Positions 52,772 through 60,970 of a stretch of 64,000 nucleotides of DNA are shown here, piece after piece. Below the pieces are notes generated by a model that worked only from the letters and a program-made list of their open reading frames with translations, was not told the DNA's origin and searched no databases. The stretch spans positions 62,001-126,000 of the forward strand of contig CAWKAN010000012.1 in assembly GCA_963847615.1 (NCBI GenBank), read 5' to 3'. Numbering within the stretch: the stretch's first letter is position 1; each line of letters begins with the position of its first letter. The stretch comes from Palsa-883 sp963847615. GTDB lineage: Bacteria; Pseudomonadota; Alphaproteobacteria; Acetobacterales; Acetobacteraceae. The position numbers were made by a program, and so were the translations under genes.

Positions 52772-53941
52772 ATGGCCGTTCGCATCCTCGACGTGCGCGA
52801 GATCACCCAGCCGATCAGCTCGCCGATCCGCAACGCCTATATCGACTTCTCGAAGATGACCGCCAGCCTGGTCGCGGTGGTGACCGACGCGGTGCGCGAC
52901 GGCCGACGGGTGATCGGCTACGGGTTCAACTCCAATGGCCGCTACGGCCAGGGCGGGCTGATCCGCGAGCGGTTCGCGCCGCGCATCCTGGACGCCCGGC
53001 CGGAGACGCTGCTGGACCCGACCGGGGAAAACCTCGATCCCGACCGGATCTGGGCCTGCATGATGACCAACGAGAAGCCGGGCGGGCATGGCGATCGCTC
53101 GGTCGCGGTCGGCACGATCGACATGGCGGTGTGGGACGCCACGGCGAAGCTCGCCGGCAAGCCGCTGTTCCGGCTGCTGGCCGAGCGGCACGGGATTGCC
53201 GCCGACCCGCGCGTGTTCGTCTATGCGGCCGGCGGCTACTACTACCCTGGCAAGGGGGACGACGCGCTGTGCGCGGAGATGCGGTCCTATCTGGATCGCG
53301 GCTACAGCGTCGTGAAGATGAAGATCGGCGGCGAAAGCCTGGCCGAGGACCAGCGGCGGATCGAGGTGGTGCTGAAGGAGATCGGCGCCACGGCCCGGCT
53401 GGCGGTGGACGCCAACGGGCGGTTCGACCTGGCGACCGCGATCGAATATGCGAAGATGCTGCGGCAGTATCCGCTGTTCTGGTACGAGGAGGCGGGCGAT
53501 CCGCTGGACTACCAGTTGCAGGCGGCGCTGGCCGAGTTCTATCCCGGGCCGATGGCGACGGGGGAAAACCTGTTCAGCCACCAGGATGCGCGCAACCTGA
53601 TCCGGTACGGCGGCATGCGGCCGGACCGCGACTGGCTGCAGTTCGACTGCGCGCTGTCGTACGGGGTGTGCGAATACCAACGCACCCTGGCGATGCTGCA
53701 GGACGCCGGCTGGAGCTGGCGGCGCTGCATCCCGCATGGCGGGCACCAGATGTCGCTCAACATCGCCGCCGGGCTCGGCCTCGGCGGCAACGAGAGCTAC
53801 CCGGACGTGTTCCAGCCCTATGGCGGGTTTGCCGACGGGACGCGGGTGGAGAACTCGATCGTGACGCTGCCGGAGCTGCCGGGGATCGGCTTCGAGGCGA
53901 AGTCGGACCTGTATGCGATCATGCGGGCACTGGCGGCGTAG
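52772..53941 (+). CDS. tarD: D(-)-tartrate dehydratase, enolase superfamily
   Basis: A 389-residue protein of the mandelate-racemase subgroup, the same length as the characterised Bradyrhizobium TarD. The catalytic residues are visible in order: Lys in SVVKMKIGG (K-x-K), metal ligands D in LAVDANGRF, E in WYEEAGDP and E in ATGENLFS, then His in RRCIPHGGHQM. The GHGDRSVAVGTIDMAVWD and YAAGGYYYPGKG blocks are typical of tartrate dehydratase. It converts D-tartrate to oxaloacetate and so could serve the Tct-type carboxylate transporter at 11.7-14.8 kb. Confidence 0.92.
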   Translation: MAVRILDVREITQPISSPIRNAYIDFSKMTASLVAVVTDAVRDGRRVIGYGFNSNGRYGQGGLIRERFAPRILDARPETLLDPTGENLDPDRIWACMMTNEKPGGHGDRSVAVGTIDMAVWDATAKLAGKPLFRLLAERHGIAADPRVFVYAAGGYYYPGKGDDALCAEMRSYLDRGYSVVKMKIGGESLAEDQRRIEVVLKEIGATARLAVDANGRFDLATAIEYAKMLRQYPLFWYEEAGDPLDYQLQAALAEFYPGPMATGENLFSHQDARNLIRYGGMRPDRDWLQFDCALSYGVCEYQRTLAMLQDAGWSWRRCIPHGGHQMSLNIAAGLGLGGNESYPDVFQPYGGFADGTRVENSIVTLPELPGIGFEAKSDLYAIMRALAA

Positions 53942-54013
53942 CTGCGGAACCGCTGCCGCTTTACCTCCGCGCCGAGATATGCCAGGAATATCCCCGTCCG
54001 CCTGGAGGCAAGC

Positions 54014-54274
54014 ATGTCGCACATCACCGTCGGCAGATGGGGCAAGAACCTCGCGGTCCGCTTTCCCGGCGACGTCGCGCGCGAACTCGGCTTGCGCGAA
54101 GGTGAGCAGGTCGAGATCGAGACCCAGGACGGCGCGATCGTCATCCGCCGCGCCGTCCCGCATTTCACGTTGGAGGAGCTGTTCCGCGGGCGCTCCGCGA
54201 AGGCTTGGCGCGCCGCGTATGCCAACGCGTACGACTGGGGCGATGACGTGGGACGCGAGGTGATCGAGGAATGA
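54014..54274 (+). CDS. AbrB/MazE-type antitoxin
   Basis: An 86-residue protein with an N-terminal swapped-hairpin DNA-binding domain (ITVGRWGKNLAVRFPGDVARELGLREGEQVEIE), then an acidic tail (EELFRGRSAKAWRAAY, WGDDVGREVIEE) that would bind the toxin. The stop overlaps the toxin start by four bases, the standard antitoxin-first layout. It likely represses its own operon. Confidence 0.9.
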   Translation: MSHITVGRWGKNLAVRFPGDVARELGLREGEQVEIETQDGAIVIRRAVPHFTLEELFRGRSAKAWRAAYANAYDWGDDVGREVIEE

Positions 54275-54618
54275 CGGCGTCCGGCTATGTGCCGGATACC
54301 GGCAATCTGATCTGGACCGATTTCGATCCGACGCGGGGCCGCGAGCAGGCAGGGCGGCGGCCGGCACTGGTCGTCTCGCCGGCGGCCTTCACCAGGAACA
54401 CCGGCCTGGCGGTGGTCTGCCCGATCACCTCGCGGGTCCGTCCGTTTCCCACCAGCGTGGTTCTGCCGGCGGGACTGCCGGTCGGCGGCGAGATCCTGAC
54501 CAGTCACCTCCGCAGCATCGACACGGCGGCGCGGCCGGTGCGCTACGCCGGGGCGACGGTCGGCGCGGAGGTCGCGCAGCTCGTGCGGGCCAAGCTGAAT
54601 ACGTTCGTGACGATCTGA
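54271..54618 (+). CDS. PemK/MazF-type toxin (endoribonuclease)
   Basis: A 115-residue MazF-fold protein: GNLIWTDFDPTRGREQAGRRPALVVSPAAF (family start G-D-I-V-W-x-D-F-D-P-x-x-G-x-E-Q-x-G-x-R-P), VVCPITSRVRPFPTSV and SHLRSIDTAARPVRYAG. Members cut mRNA at short sites and stop translation until the antitoxin rebinds. Complete. The last codons touch the start of a MITE-like repeat (ATACCAG). Confidence 0.92.
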   Translation: MTASGYVPDTGNLIWTDFDPTRGREQAGRRPALVVSPAAFTRNTGLAVVCPITSRVRPFPTSVVLPAGLPVGGEILTSHLRSIDTAARPVRYAGATVGAEVAQLVRAKLNTFVTI

Positions 54619-54692
54619 TACCAGACGGCGTTGATCGCGACCCACCGGCAGCACAACCCCGTCATGGCCCGCGAAGGCGGGCCATCCATGAC
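54618..54692. mobile_element. MITE-like element, partial copy 3
   Basis: Starts ATACCAGACGGCGTTGATCG, like the ends at 34508 and 34917, right at the mazF stop, and then carries a GTCATGGCCCGCGAAGGCGG palindrome (54660-54692). The right end was not recognised. Confidence 0.45.
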
Positions 54693-54773
54693 TTTCCAGC
54701 GCTGATCGCGGGGAAGCCGTGGCTGCCGGCCGGCGCCGGCAGCGACGGCGCGGTGCTGCCGCCCTCTCCTCGT

Positions 54774-55781
54774 TCATGGCCGGGGGCACGCGGCCAGGGT
54801 CCGGTGCAGGCGCCGTTGCAGGTGCTTCCACCGGCGGCGCTCGGCGCGGTTGGCCGGCGCGGCCGGGAGGGCGGCGTCCTCCGCCGGGCGGTGTTCTGGT
54901 GCATGGGCTTTTTCCTGCGCTGCCGGCGTCGCGGGGCGGGACGGCGCCGGGGCGGTGCCGGCCGAGCCGGCGGCCCGTTCTGGTGCATGGGCTTCTGCCA
55001 CGCCATCCGCGCGCGCGGCGTCCGCCACCCCCTCCGACATCGCCGGATTACGCCGCGCCGCCACTGGTGCATGGGGTTTTGCATCGACCGCCAACGGGGC
55101 GGCGGATCGGTCCCGCGGGGCATCTCCAACGCGGCTCCCTTCCCCCTCGCGGGGGCTTGAGCCGCGGAGCGGATCAAGGGGGGAGAGGGGGCCGGCGCCC
55201 CCGACCAATGGTGCATGGGCTCTTCCCTGCGCGCCGGGCAGCGCGCCCCGCTCCGCCTGCCTGGCCTCGGCGATGGCCTGCTTCCATGGCGCCAGGGCGT
55301 CCGCCTCGGCGCGCAGCACGGCGCGGTCCTGCGCCGGCGTCAGCCCGCGGCGGGGGAATGGCGGCGGCAACAGCTCCGCCGGCATCTGCGCCAGGCGCGC
55401 GGCGAGCTCCGGCGGCAGTCGGTCGTAATAGCGGTCCGCGTCGTTGCCCACGCGCCCGCGCCGGAGCGCGTTGAGGCGGTAGCGATCGAACGCCCGGCTT
55501 TCCGCGCCGTAGCCGCCGTGGACGGTGCGGGCCGCGCGCAGCCGCGCCATGCCCGCCTCGGTGCGCGGGCCGGTGCTGCGGCCACCGTGCATCCGGCAGC
55601 GGAGCTTTCCCCGGATCGCCGGGGCGCGGCACGGGCAGCCGCCGCGGGTGCGCGCGCCGCAGCGCGGGGCGAGGCCGAGATTGGGGTTGCCGCGGCGCTT
55701 GGAGGGGGTGGATGGGGAGGCGTCGGGGGCTGCTGGCGGGCTGGCGGGCGCGGCGGTGGCGGCGAGTGACGCGAGAGGCAT
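54774..55781 (-). CDS. HGGxSTGP-motif protein, copy 2
   Basis: A 335-residue protein. After a short linker it has RCGARTRGGCPCRAPAIRGKLRCRMHGGRSTGPRTEAGMARLRAARTVHGGY, the Cys-rich domain with HGGxSTGP as in copy 1. A helical part follows (RYRLNALRRGRVGNDADRYY, LPPELAARLAQMPAELLPPP), then a low-complexity tail with four AHAP-type blocks from a repeated DNA motif, and a basic end (RAERRRWKHLQRRLHRTLA). The function is unknown; the layout suggests nucleic-acid contact by the basic tail and zinc binding by CxxxxxxxxCxC. Promoter-like TTGCCT-15-TATACC precedes it. Confidence 0.65.
   Translation of the reverse strand: MPLASLAATAAPASPPAAPDASPSTPSKRRGNPNLGLAPRCGARTRGGCPCRAPAIRGKLRCRMHGGRSTGPRTEAGMARLRAARTVHGGYGAESRAFDRYRLNALRRGRVGNDADRYYDRLPPELAARLAQMPAELLPPPFPRRGLTPAQDRAVLRAEADALAPWKQAIAEARQAERGALPGAQGRAHAPLVGGAGPLSPLDPLRGSSPREGEGSRVGDAPRDRSAAPLAVDAKPHAPVAARRNPAMSEGVADAARADGVAEAHAPERAAGSAGTAPAPSRPATPAAQEKAHAPEHRPAEDAALPAAPANRAERRRWKHLQRRLHRTLAACPRP
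54897..55224. repeat. four copies of TGGTGCATGGGCTT motif
   Basis: Copies start at 54897, 54981, 55065 and 55209; the first three are exactly 84 bases apart and the last is 144 on, all in one phase. In the HGGxSTGP frame they read AHAP; in another minus frame they read KPMHQ. Related to the TGCATGGGG motif of copy 1, so both genes carry family-specific internal repeats. Confidence 0.7.
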
Positions 55782-55815
55782 GGGCGCGCTCCTGGCGGGC
55801 TTCCTGAGCGCTAAG

Positions 55816-55842
55816 GGTATAATTTCCTAGGAAAGAAGGCAA
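55816..55842 (-). promoter_or_regulatory. candidate promoter of HGGxSTGP copy 2
   Basis: On the minus strand TTGCCT (55842-55837), a 15-base spacer, then TATACC (55821-55816), 35 bases before the ATG at 55781. It is the same layout as at 18653-18679. The spacer contains TTCCTAGGAA, a ten-base palindrome that could be an operator. Confidence 0.4.
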
Positions 55843-55940
55843 GGAGCGGGGCGTTCTCGTGAGTGGGTCGGTTTCACTGCCGGTTCTCTACCCAATGCGG
55901 CCCTTCTCCCTGAATTGGGCCATCGGCTCTGTCCGCCCCG

Positions 55941-56894
55941 TTGCCGGCGCTATGCAGCCGTCGTCACGAACTAGACGCGGCCCTCCGCCGAAACCTGTGG
56001 CCGTGCCACACCCGCGCGTTTACAGGCCGGGGTTGCAATTTACGCGGTACATTCGGTCGCCCAGGGAACAACTGGCGGTTCCTGGGGCAATCGGCTAACA
56101 TAACATTGGATTGGGCTTGGTGGCGGAAGCCGGCGGAACCAGGCCAATGGACAGATAGGAGTTGCGTGACTTTGCCCGTGGGGCAACCCCCTAGAACCTG
56201 GATCCCACAATTGCGGTGGCCGTCAACCGGTACCGAAAGCCAGGCACCATGCTTGCTCATGTTCTCTGGAGGGCGCGACTCGACGCTGGCGGCCTTGCGC
56301 CTCCACCGAATGGGATCGCCGCTCGGCCTGGTAACCGTCACCTCAGGCCATCTCGTCGGCATTGAGAGGGTCAAGGAACGTCTCCGGGAACTCGCCCGGT
56401 TCCTGCCCTTCGAAACCGAGTGGCTCCTCGTCCAGCAACCGATCGACCTACGAACCGACGTGTCCTTCTACGAACAGACCTGTTTGCCGTGCCATCACGC
56501 CTACGTGGTCGTGTCAGGCGCTCTCGCGCGGCTCGCGGGCGCCCCAAGGCTCGGCTTTGGATACGCGCGGTACCAGTCAGATTGGCCAGAACAGACCCCT
56601 TTGGCAGTCTCGCGGCTGGAACAGGTACTAGCGAAGCACGGTATCACGCTCGAACTGCCGGCCTATGACATCGAGTCACGAGACGCCGCTGTTCAGGAGC
56701 TGCACAGTTCCGGTCTGAACACCGAGGCGCTCGAACAGAAGTGCCTGAGGCAGGTGACAAATGTCAGACTGGACCTGGGCCGTCTGGAACTGCAAGTTGC
56801 CCTGTGGGAGCGCGCCATAGACGCGTCGATGCAGGCCCTGAACATGATCGAGATCACAGTGCTCAACCGCGCTCGCGTCGGAGACCTGGTATGA
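55941..56894 (+). CDS. PP-loop ATPase (adenine nucleotide alpha-hydrolase superfamily)
   Basis: First gene of an overlapping operon. The clear signature is CLLMFSGGRDSTLAALRLHRMG (SGGxDST PP-loop), followed by GLVTVTSGHLVGIERVKERL. The C-terminal region has cysteines in YEQTCLPCHHAYVV and LEQKCLRQ and a stretch LGFGYARYQSDWPEQTPL. Proteins with this loop activate a carbonyl or nucleobase with ATP: QueC, ThiI/TtcA, GuaA, and DndC/PAPS reductase-like enzymes of DNA phosphorothioation. The start is uncertain (TTG 55941 gives 317 aa; the folded part begins near residue 60). The stop overlaps the next ATG. Which subfamily it belongs to cannot be told by eye. Confidence 0.72.
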   Translation: MPALCSRRHELDAALRRNLWPCHTRAFTGRGCNLRGTFGRPGNNWRFLGQSANITLDWAWWRKPAEPGQWTDRSCVTLPVGQPPRTWIPQLRWPSTGTESQAPCLLMFSGGRDSTLAALRLHRMGSPLGLVTVTSGHLVGIERVKERLRELARFLPFETEWLLVQQPIDLRTDVSFYEQTCLPCHHAYVVVSGALARLAGAPRLGFGYARYQSDWPEQTPLAVSRLEQVLAKHGITLELPAYDIESRDAAVQELHSSGLNTEALEQKCLRQVTNVRLDLGRLELQVALWERAIDASMQALNMIEITVLNRARVGDLV

Positions 56895-58021
56895 GTCAAG
56901 GCGAGGCTGGCGCTGCGATCGTCCTGACGCCCTGGGCCATCCTGACCGCGACGGCGGGATTGGTGGCGTTCCATATGGGCCTATACACGCTCATCGGCCG
57001 AGAGCGGAAATCGCCCTACGTCATCAATCGGGCGTTTCCAATATTCCTGATGAGCCTCGTTGTAGCGACCTGTGCCGTTGCGTCAACACTCGCGCCTGCC
57101 GCATATCGGGATTGGGCCCTCTGGATCGCCACGGTCGTTCTCACAATCGCCTTTCTTTACTCGTTCCTCGTCGTATGGCGGGTTTGGATCCGCTTCAGCT
57201 TCTTCGTCGATTCCCTGAACCCGAAGCACCTGCCCATCGTTCGCGGTATTCGGCGGTGGCATGCAATCCGCGGCCCTCGCCCTACCTATGAGTACAACCC
57301 AGTCCCATTGCCGGACGAATTGAAGAGCGAAATCACCTCAATTCTCTCAGGCTTTGCTACGGGCACATTCGAGACCCGCGAAGAATTCGACACGCAGTCG
57401 CTGGCTTTAGTGGTCGAGCACCAAGGGCAGGGAAACCGATTGTTGGCTGAGCTGGCGCATTGCTTTCTGAAGCGGAACTTCTCGGTTCAATACCTCACCG
57501 CCTCGCGCCACCCGATCGAATTCGTCGGATTTCTCAAGCGGCACCTCGAGAACCAGAAACTTGAATGGCAACACTGCGCTCGGCACATCGTCGTTATAGA
57601 CGCCTATTCGCCCCATTTCGCCTTCACTGACTCGATCTACCCCAAGAAGGACCGGGAACTGGAGTCTCTCGGCGTCAGCTGTGTCCCCTCGCATATGACC
57701 TTTGCCGGCATGCATAGTGCTTCATCGAAGGCATTCAACGTGATTAAGGAGCGGGACGCCGAGCAAACTCGCAGTCCAACCCTTGTGATCTATGAGGATA
57801 CTTATGCGCTTTCTGATCTCGAATCTGCCGAGCGGTCCAGAATTTTTGTCCGCCATGTTATGCCCTCGGAGCGGATGTGGGGAGGCATGTTCACTGTATT
57901 TCTCGAATCAACGCAGCCGGATAGCGATTGGAGGGTGCTACAGTCTTATGCGAGCATGCGGCTTGACCTTCGCTCTGAGAGGACGATAGTCCCGAAACAA
58001 ACCGACAGACAGTTGGGTTGA
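56891..58021 (+). CDS. membrane-anchored protein with degenerate P-loop-like domain
   Basis: 376 residues from ATG 56891 (ATGA overlap with the PP-loop gene). Three N-terminal helices are visible (residues ~10-35, 50-75, 80-105: AILTATAGLVAFHMGLYTLI, FPIFLMSLVVATCAVASTL, WIATVVLTIAFLYSFLVVW). The cytoplasmic domain of ~250 residues alternates helix and strand: LALVVEHQGQGNRLLAELAHC, VQYLTASRHPIEFVGFLKRH, HIVVIDAYSPHF, TLVIYEDTYALSDL. This is the pattern of a RecA/KaiC-like fold in which the Walker A is not canonical (EHQGQGNRL) while a Walker-B-like VVID remains. No family recognised. It could tether the system to the membrane. Confidence 0.65.
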   Translation: MSQGEAGAAIVLTPWAILTATAGLVAFHMGLYTLIGRERKSPYVINRAFPIFLMSLVVATCAVASTLAPAAYRDWALWIATVVLTIAFLYSFLVVWRVWIRFSFFVDSLNPKHLPIVRGIRRWHAIRGPRPTYEYNPVPLPDELKSEITSILSGFATGTFETREEFDTQSLALVVEHQGQGNRLLAELAHCFLKRNFSVQYLTASRHPIEFVGFLKRHLENQKLEWQHCARHIVVIDAYSPHFAFTDSIYPKKDRELESLGVSCVPSHMTFAGMHSASSKAFNVIKERDAEQTRSPTLVIYEDTYALSDLESAERSRIFVRHVMPSERMWGGMFTVFLESTQPDSDWRVLQSYASMRLDLRSERTIVPKQTDRQLG

Positions 58022-60435
58022 TACCTCTCGTGTGGAGCAAGACTTTCCTCGACGCTGTATACGGTCCTGTCGAGCTCGACACGGACCTGCTAGCGCTGGT
58101 ACGCACGCCCGTCGTACAGCGGCTGCGACACGTCCGTCTATCGAACATTGATTCGATCGATATTCCCTCTATTGCCAACCTCTCCCGGTTCGAACACGTC
58201 ATCGGCGTCACCTACTTGGCCGGCGAAATCGGCTTCAGGAGACGGCTCGATCGCTTCGACGAGCTCGTATCAAGGGGCGCAGCTCTCCTGCACGACTGGG
58301 CGATCACTTCATTCGGCCATCTCGTCGAGGAAGCTCTCCAATATGTAGGTGCGAGTTTCGACCATGAAAAGCGCCTGAGCGAAATAGTGTCGGGGCAAGG
58401 CCTCGACGAGGTTCTGGGTGCCAACCTACAAATCTTCCTTGGACGCTCGAACGGAATTCGGGACTGGGCGCGTAAGACGGTCGGCAGCGATGGAGAGCGC
58501 CTTCTGCGGAGCATTACGGACCACGTACGTGGACAGGGCCGAATGGGCAAGGTTATCGCTGGGGACATCGACCTCGACAATATCGACAACGTCTACCGCA
58601 TGGCGTTCCACATGGGCCTCGCCGTGGACCGCGCTGTTCCTCGGCGGCTGACACGTTCCATTGTGGACGTCGAGGGCGAGTGTGGTGGCCTGGTGTTCCG
58701 CCGGGACGCCTTCGCCGACATCGAGACTTGGCGACGGACCCGCAGGGACGTCTATCAAAACTTAATGCTTGCTGAGCGCGACTTCGTGGGGAAGATGATG
58801 ATGCTATTTGCGACCGTGCGCGCTTATGAAGCTGGAGAGATAAGGGCCGACGACTGGAAGATGGTCAACCACGAATTCGTCACGCGCCTTCTTCGTTCAG
58901 AGGTCAGGGACGTTCGCGACGCTGCTGCGAGGTGGATGACCGGCGAACTATGGGACCAGATCCCACCGTGCTGGATGTCGGGCTGCCGGCCCAGCTACCC
59001 CAACCTGCTTGCTTTTTCGGCAGATGTGAGCCAAGCCCTCGACAGACCATGTTTTTCCTACGGAATAAAAGATAAGCGCAATCGTCGCCTCACGGTCTGC
59101 TTCGATGACGGATCGAGGCACCTGGTAGGAGAGGACGCAAGCCAATGGTTGTTTGGTGTCGGCTCGCAAAAACGTAAGGCGTTTACCATACGTGAGACCG
59201 AGATTATCATGGATCTTGCATGCAACTCGTTCGGGGCGGAACTCGTGAAGCCGGAGGCGTTGAACGGTGGCCGGCCAAACTCGTCTGTTTTGATCGCCCC
59301 CGAACGCCTCGACCGTATCGATTGGGATTTCCCCGGGGCAGGCAATGTCCCGGGGTCAGTGCATGGCCTTCATTGGTTTCCGGGCAATTTCATCGCCCAG
59401 ATCCCGGCCGCACTCATCCAAGTGCTGTCGAAGCCCAATGACCTTGTTTTTGACCCGTTCGCCGGGAGCGCGACCACCGCTATCGAGGCGCTGAAGCTCG
59501 GTCGCCGCGCGATCGTCTCGGATCGGTTGTCGCCATCCTTGCTGATAATGGAAGGGAAACTGGCGCTCCTGCAAGGCACACTCGGTCGGCGGGAGAGGCA
59601 ACGGATACTCGCCCTCCTCGCTTTTGAGCATGAATGCTGGAGCAACCGACCTGGCCGCCGCGGTGAGGGCAGCGATCCGGTGCTCCGGGACTGGTACGCG
59701 CCCGCGACGCTATCCCAACTGCGTTACCTCTGGTTCATTGTCGAGACACAGCCCGCGCCTGCACAGAAGGTCCTCGCGGCAATCTTCTCGGATGTGCTTT
59801 TTGACTGTGCCTCGACCGAAGGCGCCGAGACCAGATCGGGAAAACGTCGCCGCCATCACTGGGGCTGGATCGCCGACAACGTGCGTCCGAAGGCGGCGAT
59901 TGAACACAATGCCATCCACCATTTTGCGCAACGCCTCACTCAGCTCAATGCAGTCGAGACCATGGCCTCACCGCCTGCATGCTTCGTCGTCCAGCAAGAC
60001 GCAAGGCGGCTTGCACTCCCTGACGCTGCGGTCGAACTCGTTGTAACCTCACCGCCGTATATTGGTGTGATCGACTACGCCAAGGCGAACCGCCTGCTTT
60101 ACGCATGGATGGGCTGGCCAATGCTCCGGGAACGCAAGGAGGAGATCGGCGCGAGATTTCGTCGCGCTCCCCCTCCCGCAGTCTTGAAATACCTCTCCGA
60201 CATGCGGGAAGCCCGGAATGAGATCCATCGCGTGCTGAAGCCCGGCTCGTTTTGCGCAGTTGTAATTGGCGCGTCGCGAGTGTCACCCGATGTCGCCGAG
60301 GCCGTTATCGCTTCCTTTGCGGAACTCATGCCAGTTGCGTGGGGGCCGAGGGAACGCGCACCAACGCGCCGAAGAGTGTCCGAACGATCCGCTCGTGACG
60401 CCCTCGAATACGTGTGTGTCTTCAGGAAATCATGA
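58018..60435 (+). CDS. HD-domain phosphohydrolase fused to a DNA methyltransferase
   Basis: 805 residues from TTG 58018 (GTG 58030 is an alternative). Residues ~30-200 are an HD domain of the dGTPase/SAMHD1 type: RFEHVIGV (His60), GAALLHDWAITSFGH (His92-Asp93) and DIDLDNIDNVYRMAF (Asp185-190). From ~450 on is a methyltransferase: HWFPGNFIAQIP, motif I LVFDPFAGSATTAIEALKLG (~479) and, ~195 residues later, catalytic VVTSPPYIGVIDYAKANRLLY (~677), a layout with the target-recognition part between the SAM and catalytic motifs. TSPPY marks amino-methylation (N6A or N4C). The HD part may hydrolyse nucleotides. It overlaps the kinase start by four bases. I know no named system with this fusion. Confidence 0.82.
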   Translation: MIPLVWSKTFLDAVYGPVELDTDLLALVRTPVVQRLRHVRLSNIDSIDIPSIANLSRFEHVIGVTYLAGEIGFRRRLDRFDELVSRGAALLHDWAITSFGHLVEEALQYVGASFDHEKRLSEIVSGQGLDEVLGANLQIFLGRSNGIRDWARKTVGSDGERLLRSITDHVRGQGRMGKVIAGDIDLDNIDNVYRMAFHMGLAVDRAVPRRLTRSIVDVEGECGGLVFRRDAFADIETWRRTRRDVYQNLMLAERDFVGKMMMLFATVRAYEAGEIRADDWKMVNHEFVTRLLRSEVRDVRDAAARWMTGELWDQIPPCWMSGCRPSYPNLLAFSADVSQALDRPCFSYGIKDKRNRRLTVCFDDGSRHLVGEDASQWLFGVGSQKRKAFTIRETEIIMDLACNSFGAELVKPEALNGGRPNSSVLIAPERLDRIDWDFPGAGNVPGSVHGLHWFPGNFIAQIPAALIQVLSKPNDLVFDPFAGSATTAIEALKLGRRAIVSDRLSPSLLIMEGKLALLQGTLGRRERQRILALLAFEHECWSNRPGRRGEGSDPVLRDWYAPATLSQLRYLWFIVETQPAPAQKVLAAIFSDVLFDCASTEGAETRSGKRRRHHWGWIADNVRPKAAIEHNAIHHFAQRLTQLNAVETMASPPACFVVQQDARRLALPDAAVELVVTSPPYIGVIDYAKANRLLYAWMGWPMLRERKEEIGARFRRAPPPAVLKYLSDMREARNEIHRVLKPGSFCAVVIGASRVSPDVAEAVIASFAELMPVAWGPRERAPTRRRVSERSARDALEYVCVFRKS

Positions 60436-60946
60436 TTATTTGCATCTATGGACCATCCTGCGTCGGAAAGACGACTATCGCACGGTCCCTCGCATCGAAG
60501 CTAGGCTGGCCTCTCCGATCGTGTGGCACGGCTGTTCGGGACCGAGCTAGAGCGCTAGATGTTGACATCGGAGAGCTGAGCGACTTACAACATCGCGAAC
60601 TCGATGCGCAAACGGTCACCTGGGCTTCAAATATCGAGACTGCTTGGTGGAGGGTCGGTTCCTCGACGCCGTGTTTCTGGGGGTGATAGCGCCTTACCTG
60701 CTCATACGCCTGACCGCGTCCGACGTCGTGAGGTGCGACAGGTGGCAAAATCGCCATGGCGTCACTTTCTCGGCGGTGGATATGAAGAAGCTCGACGATG
60801 AAGATACGGCCATCAGGGCGCGAATTTTCCAGGCTTTCGGCACGACAGAAGCGCACCTTACGATCGATACGACTGTTCTTTCGGAAGATGAGTGCACGCA
60901 ATGCGTCTTGACCATGATCCGGGCACAATCGCCGCCACTTGCCTGA
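60432..60946 (+). pseudogene. P-loop kinase (NMP-kinase-like), one frameshift
   Basis: Starts at ATG 60432 inside the stop of the fusion gene. MIICIYGPSCVGKTTIARSLASKLGWPLRSCGT carries a perfect Walker A and an N-terminal fold like cytidylate or adenylate kinases. VRDRARALDVDIGELSDLQHREL follows. Near 60640 one base is missing; LVEGRFLDAVFLGVIAPYLLIRLTAS and MKKLDDEDTAIRARIFQAFG follow in the next frame to a stop at 60946. Repaired length ~171 aa. It may phosphorylate a nucleotide made or cleaved by the other operon members (inference). Confidence 0.7.
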
Positions 60947-60970
60947 GTTGTCTTCACCCGTATCCCTGCG

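Noticed and set aside
51521..54367. 948-codon minus-strand open frame over GT4 and tarD
   Set aside because: It is an antisense shadow; both plus-strand genes have complete catalytic motifs.
54662..55216. Separate gene encoding KPMHQ repeats opposite in phase to the HGGxSTGP gene
   Set aside because: The frame has no domain, contains a dispersed palindrome at its end, and overlaps a gene with a recognisable domain; the repeat is better explained at DNA level.
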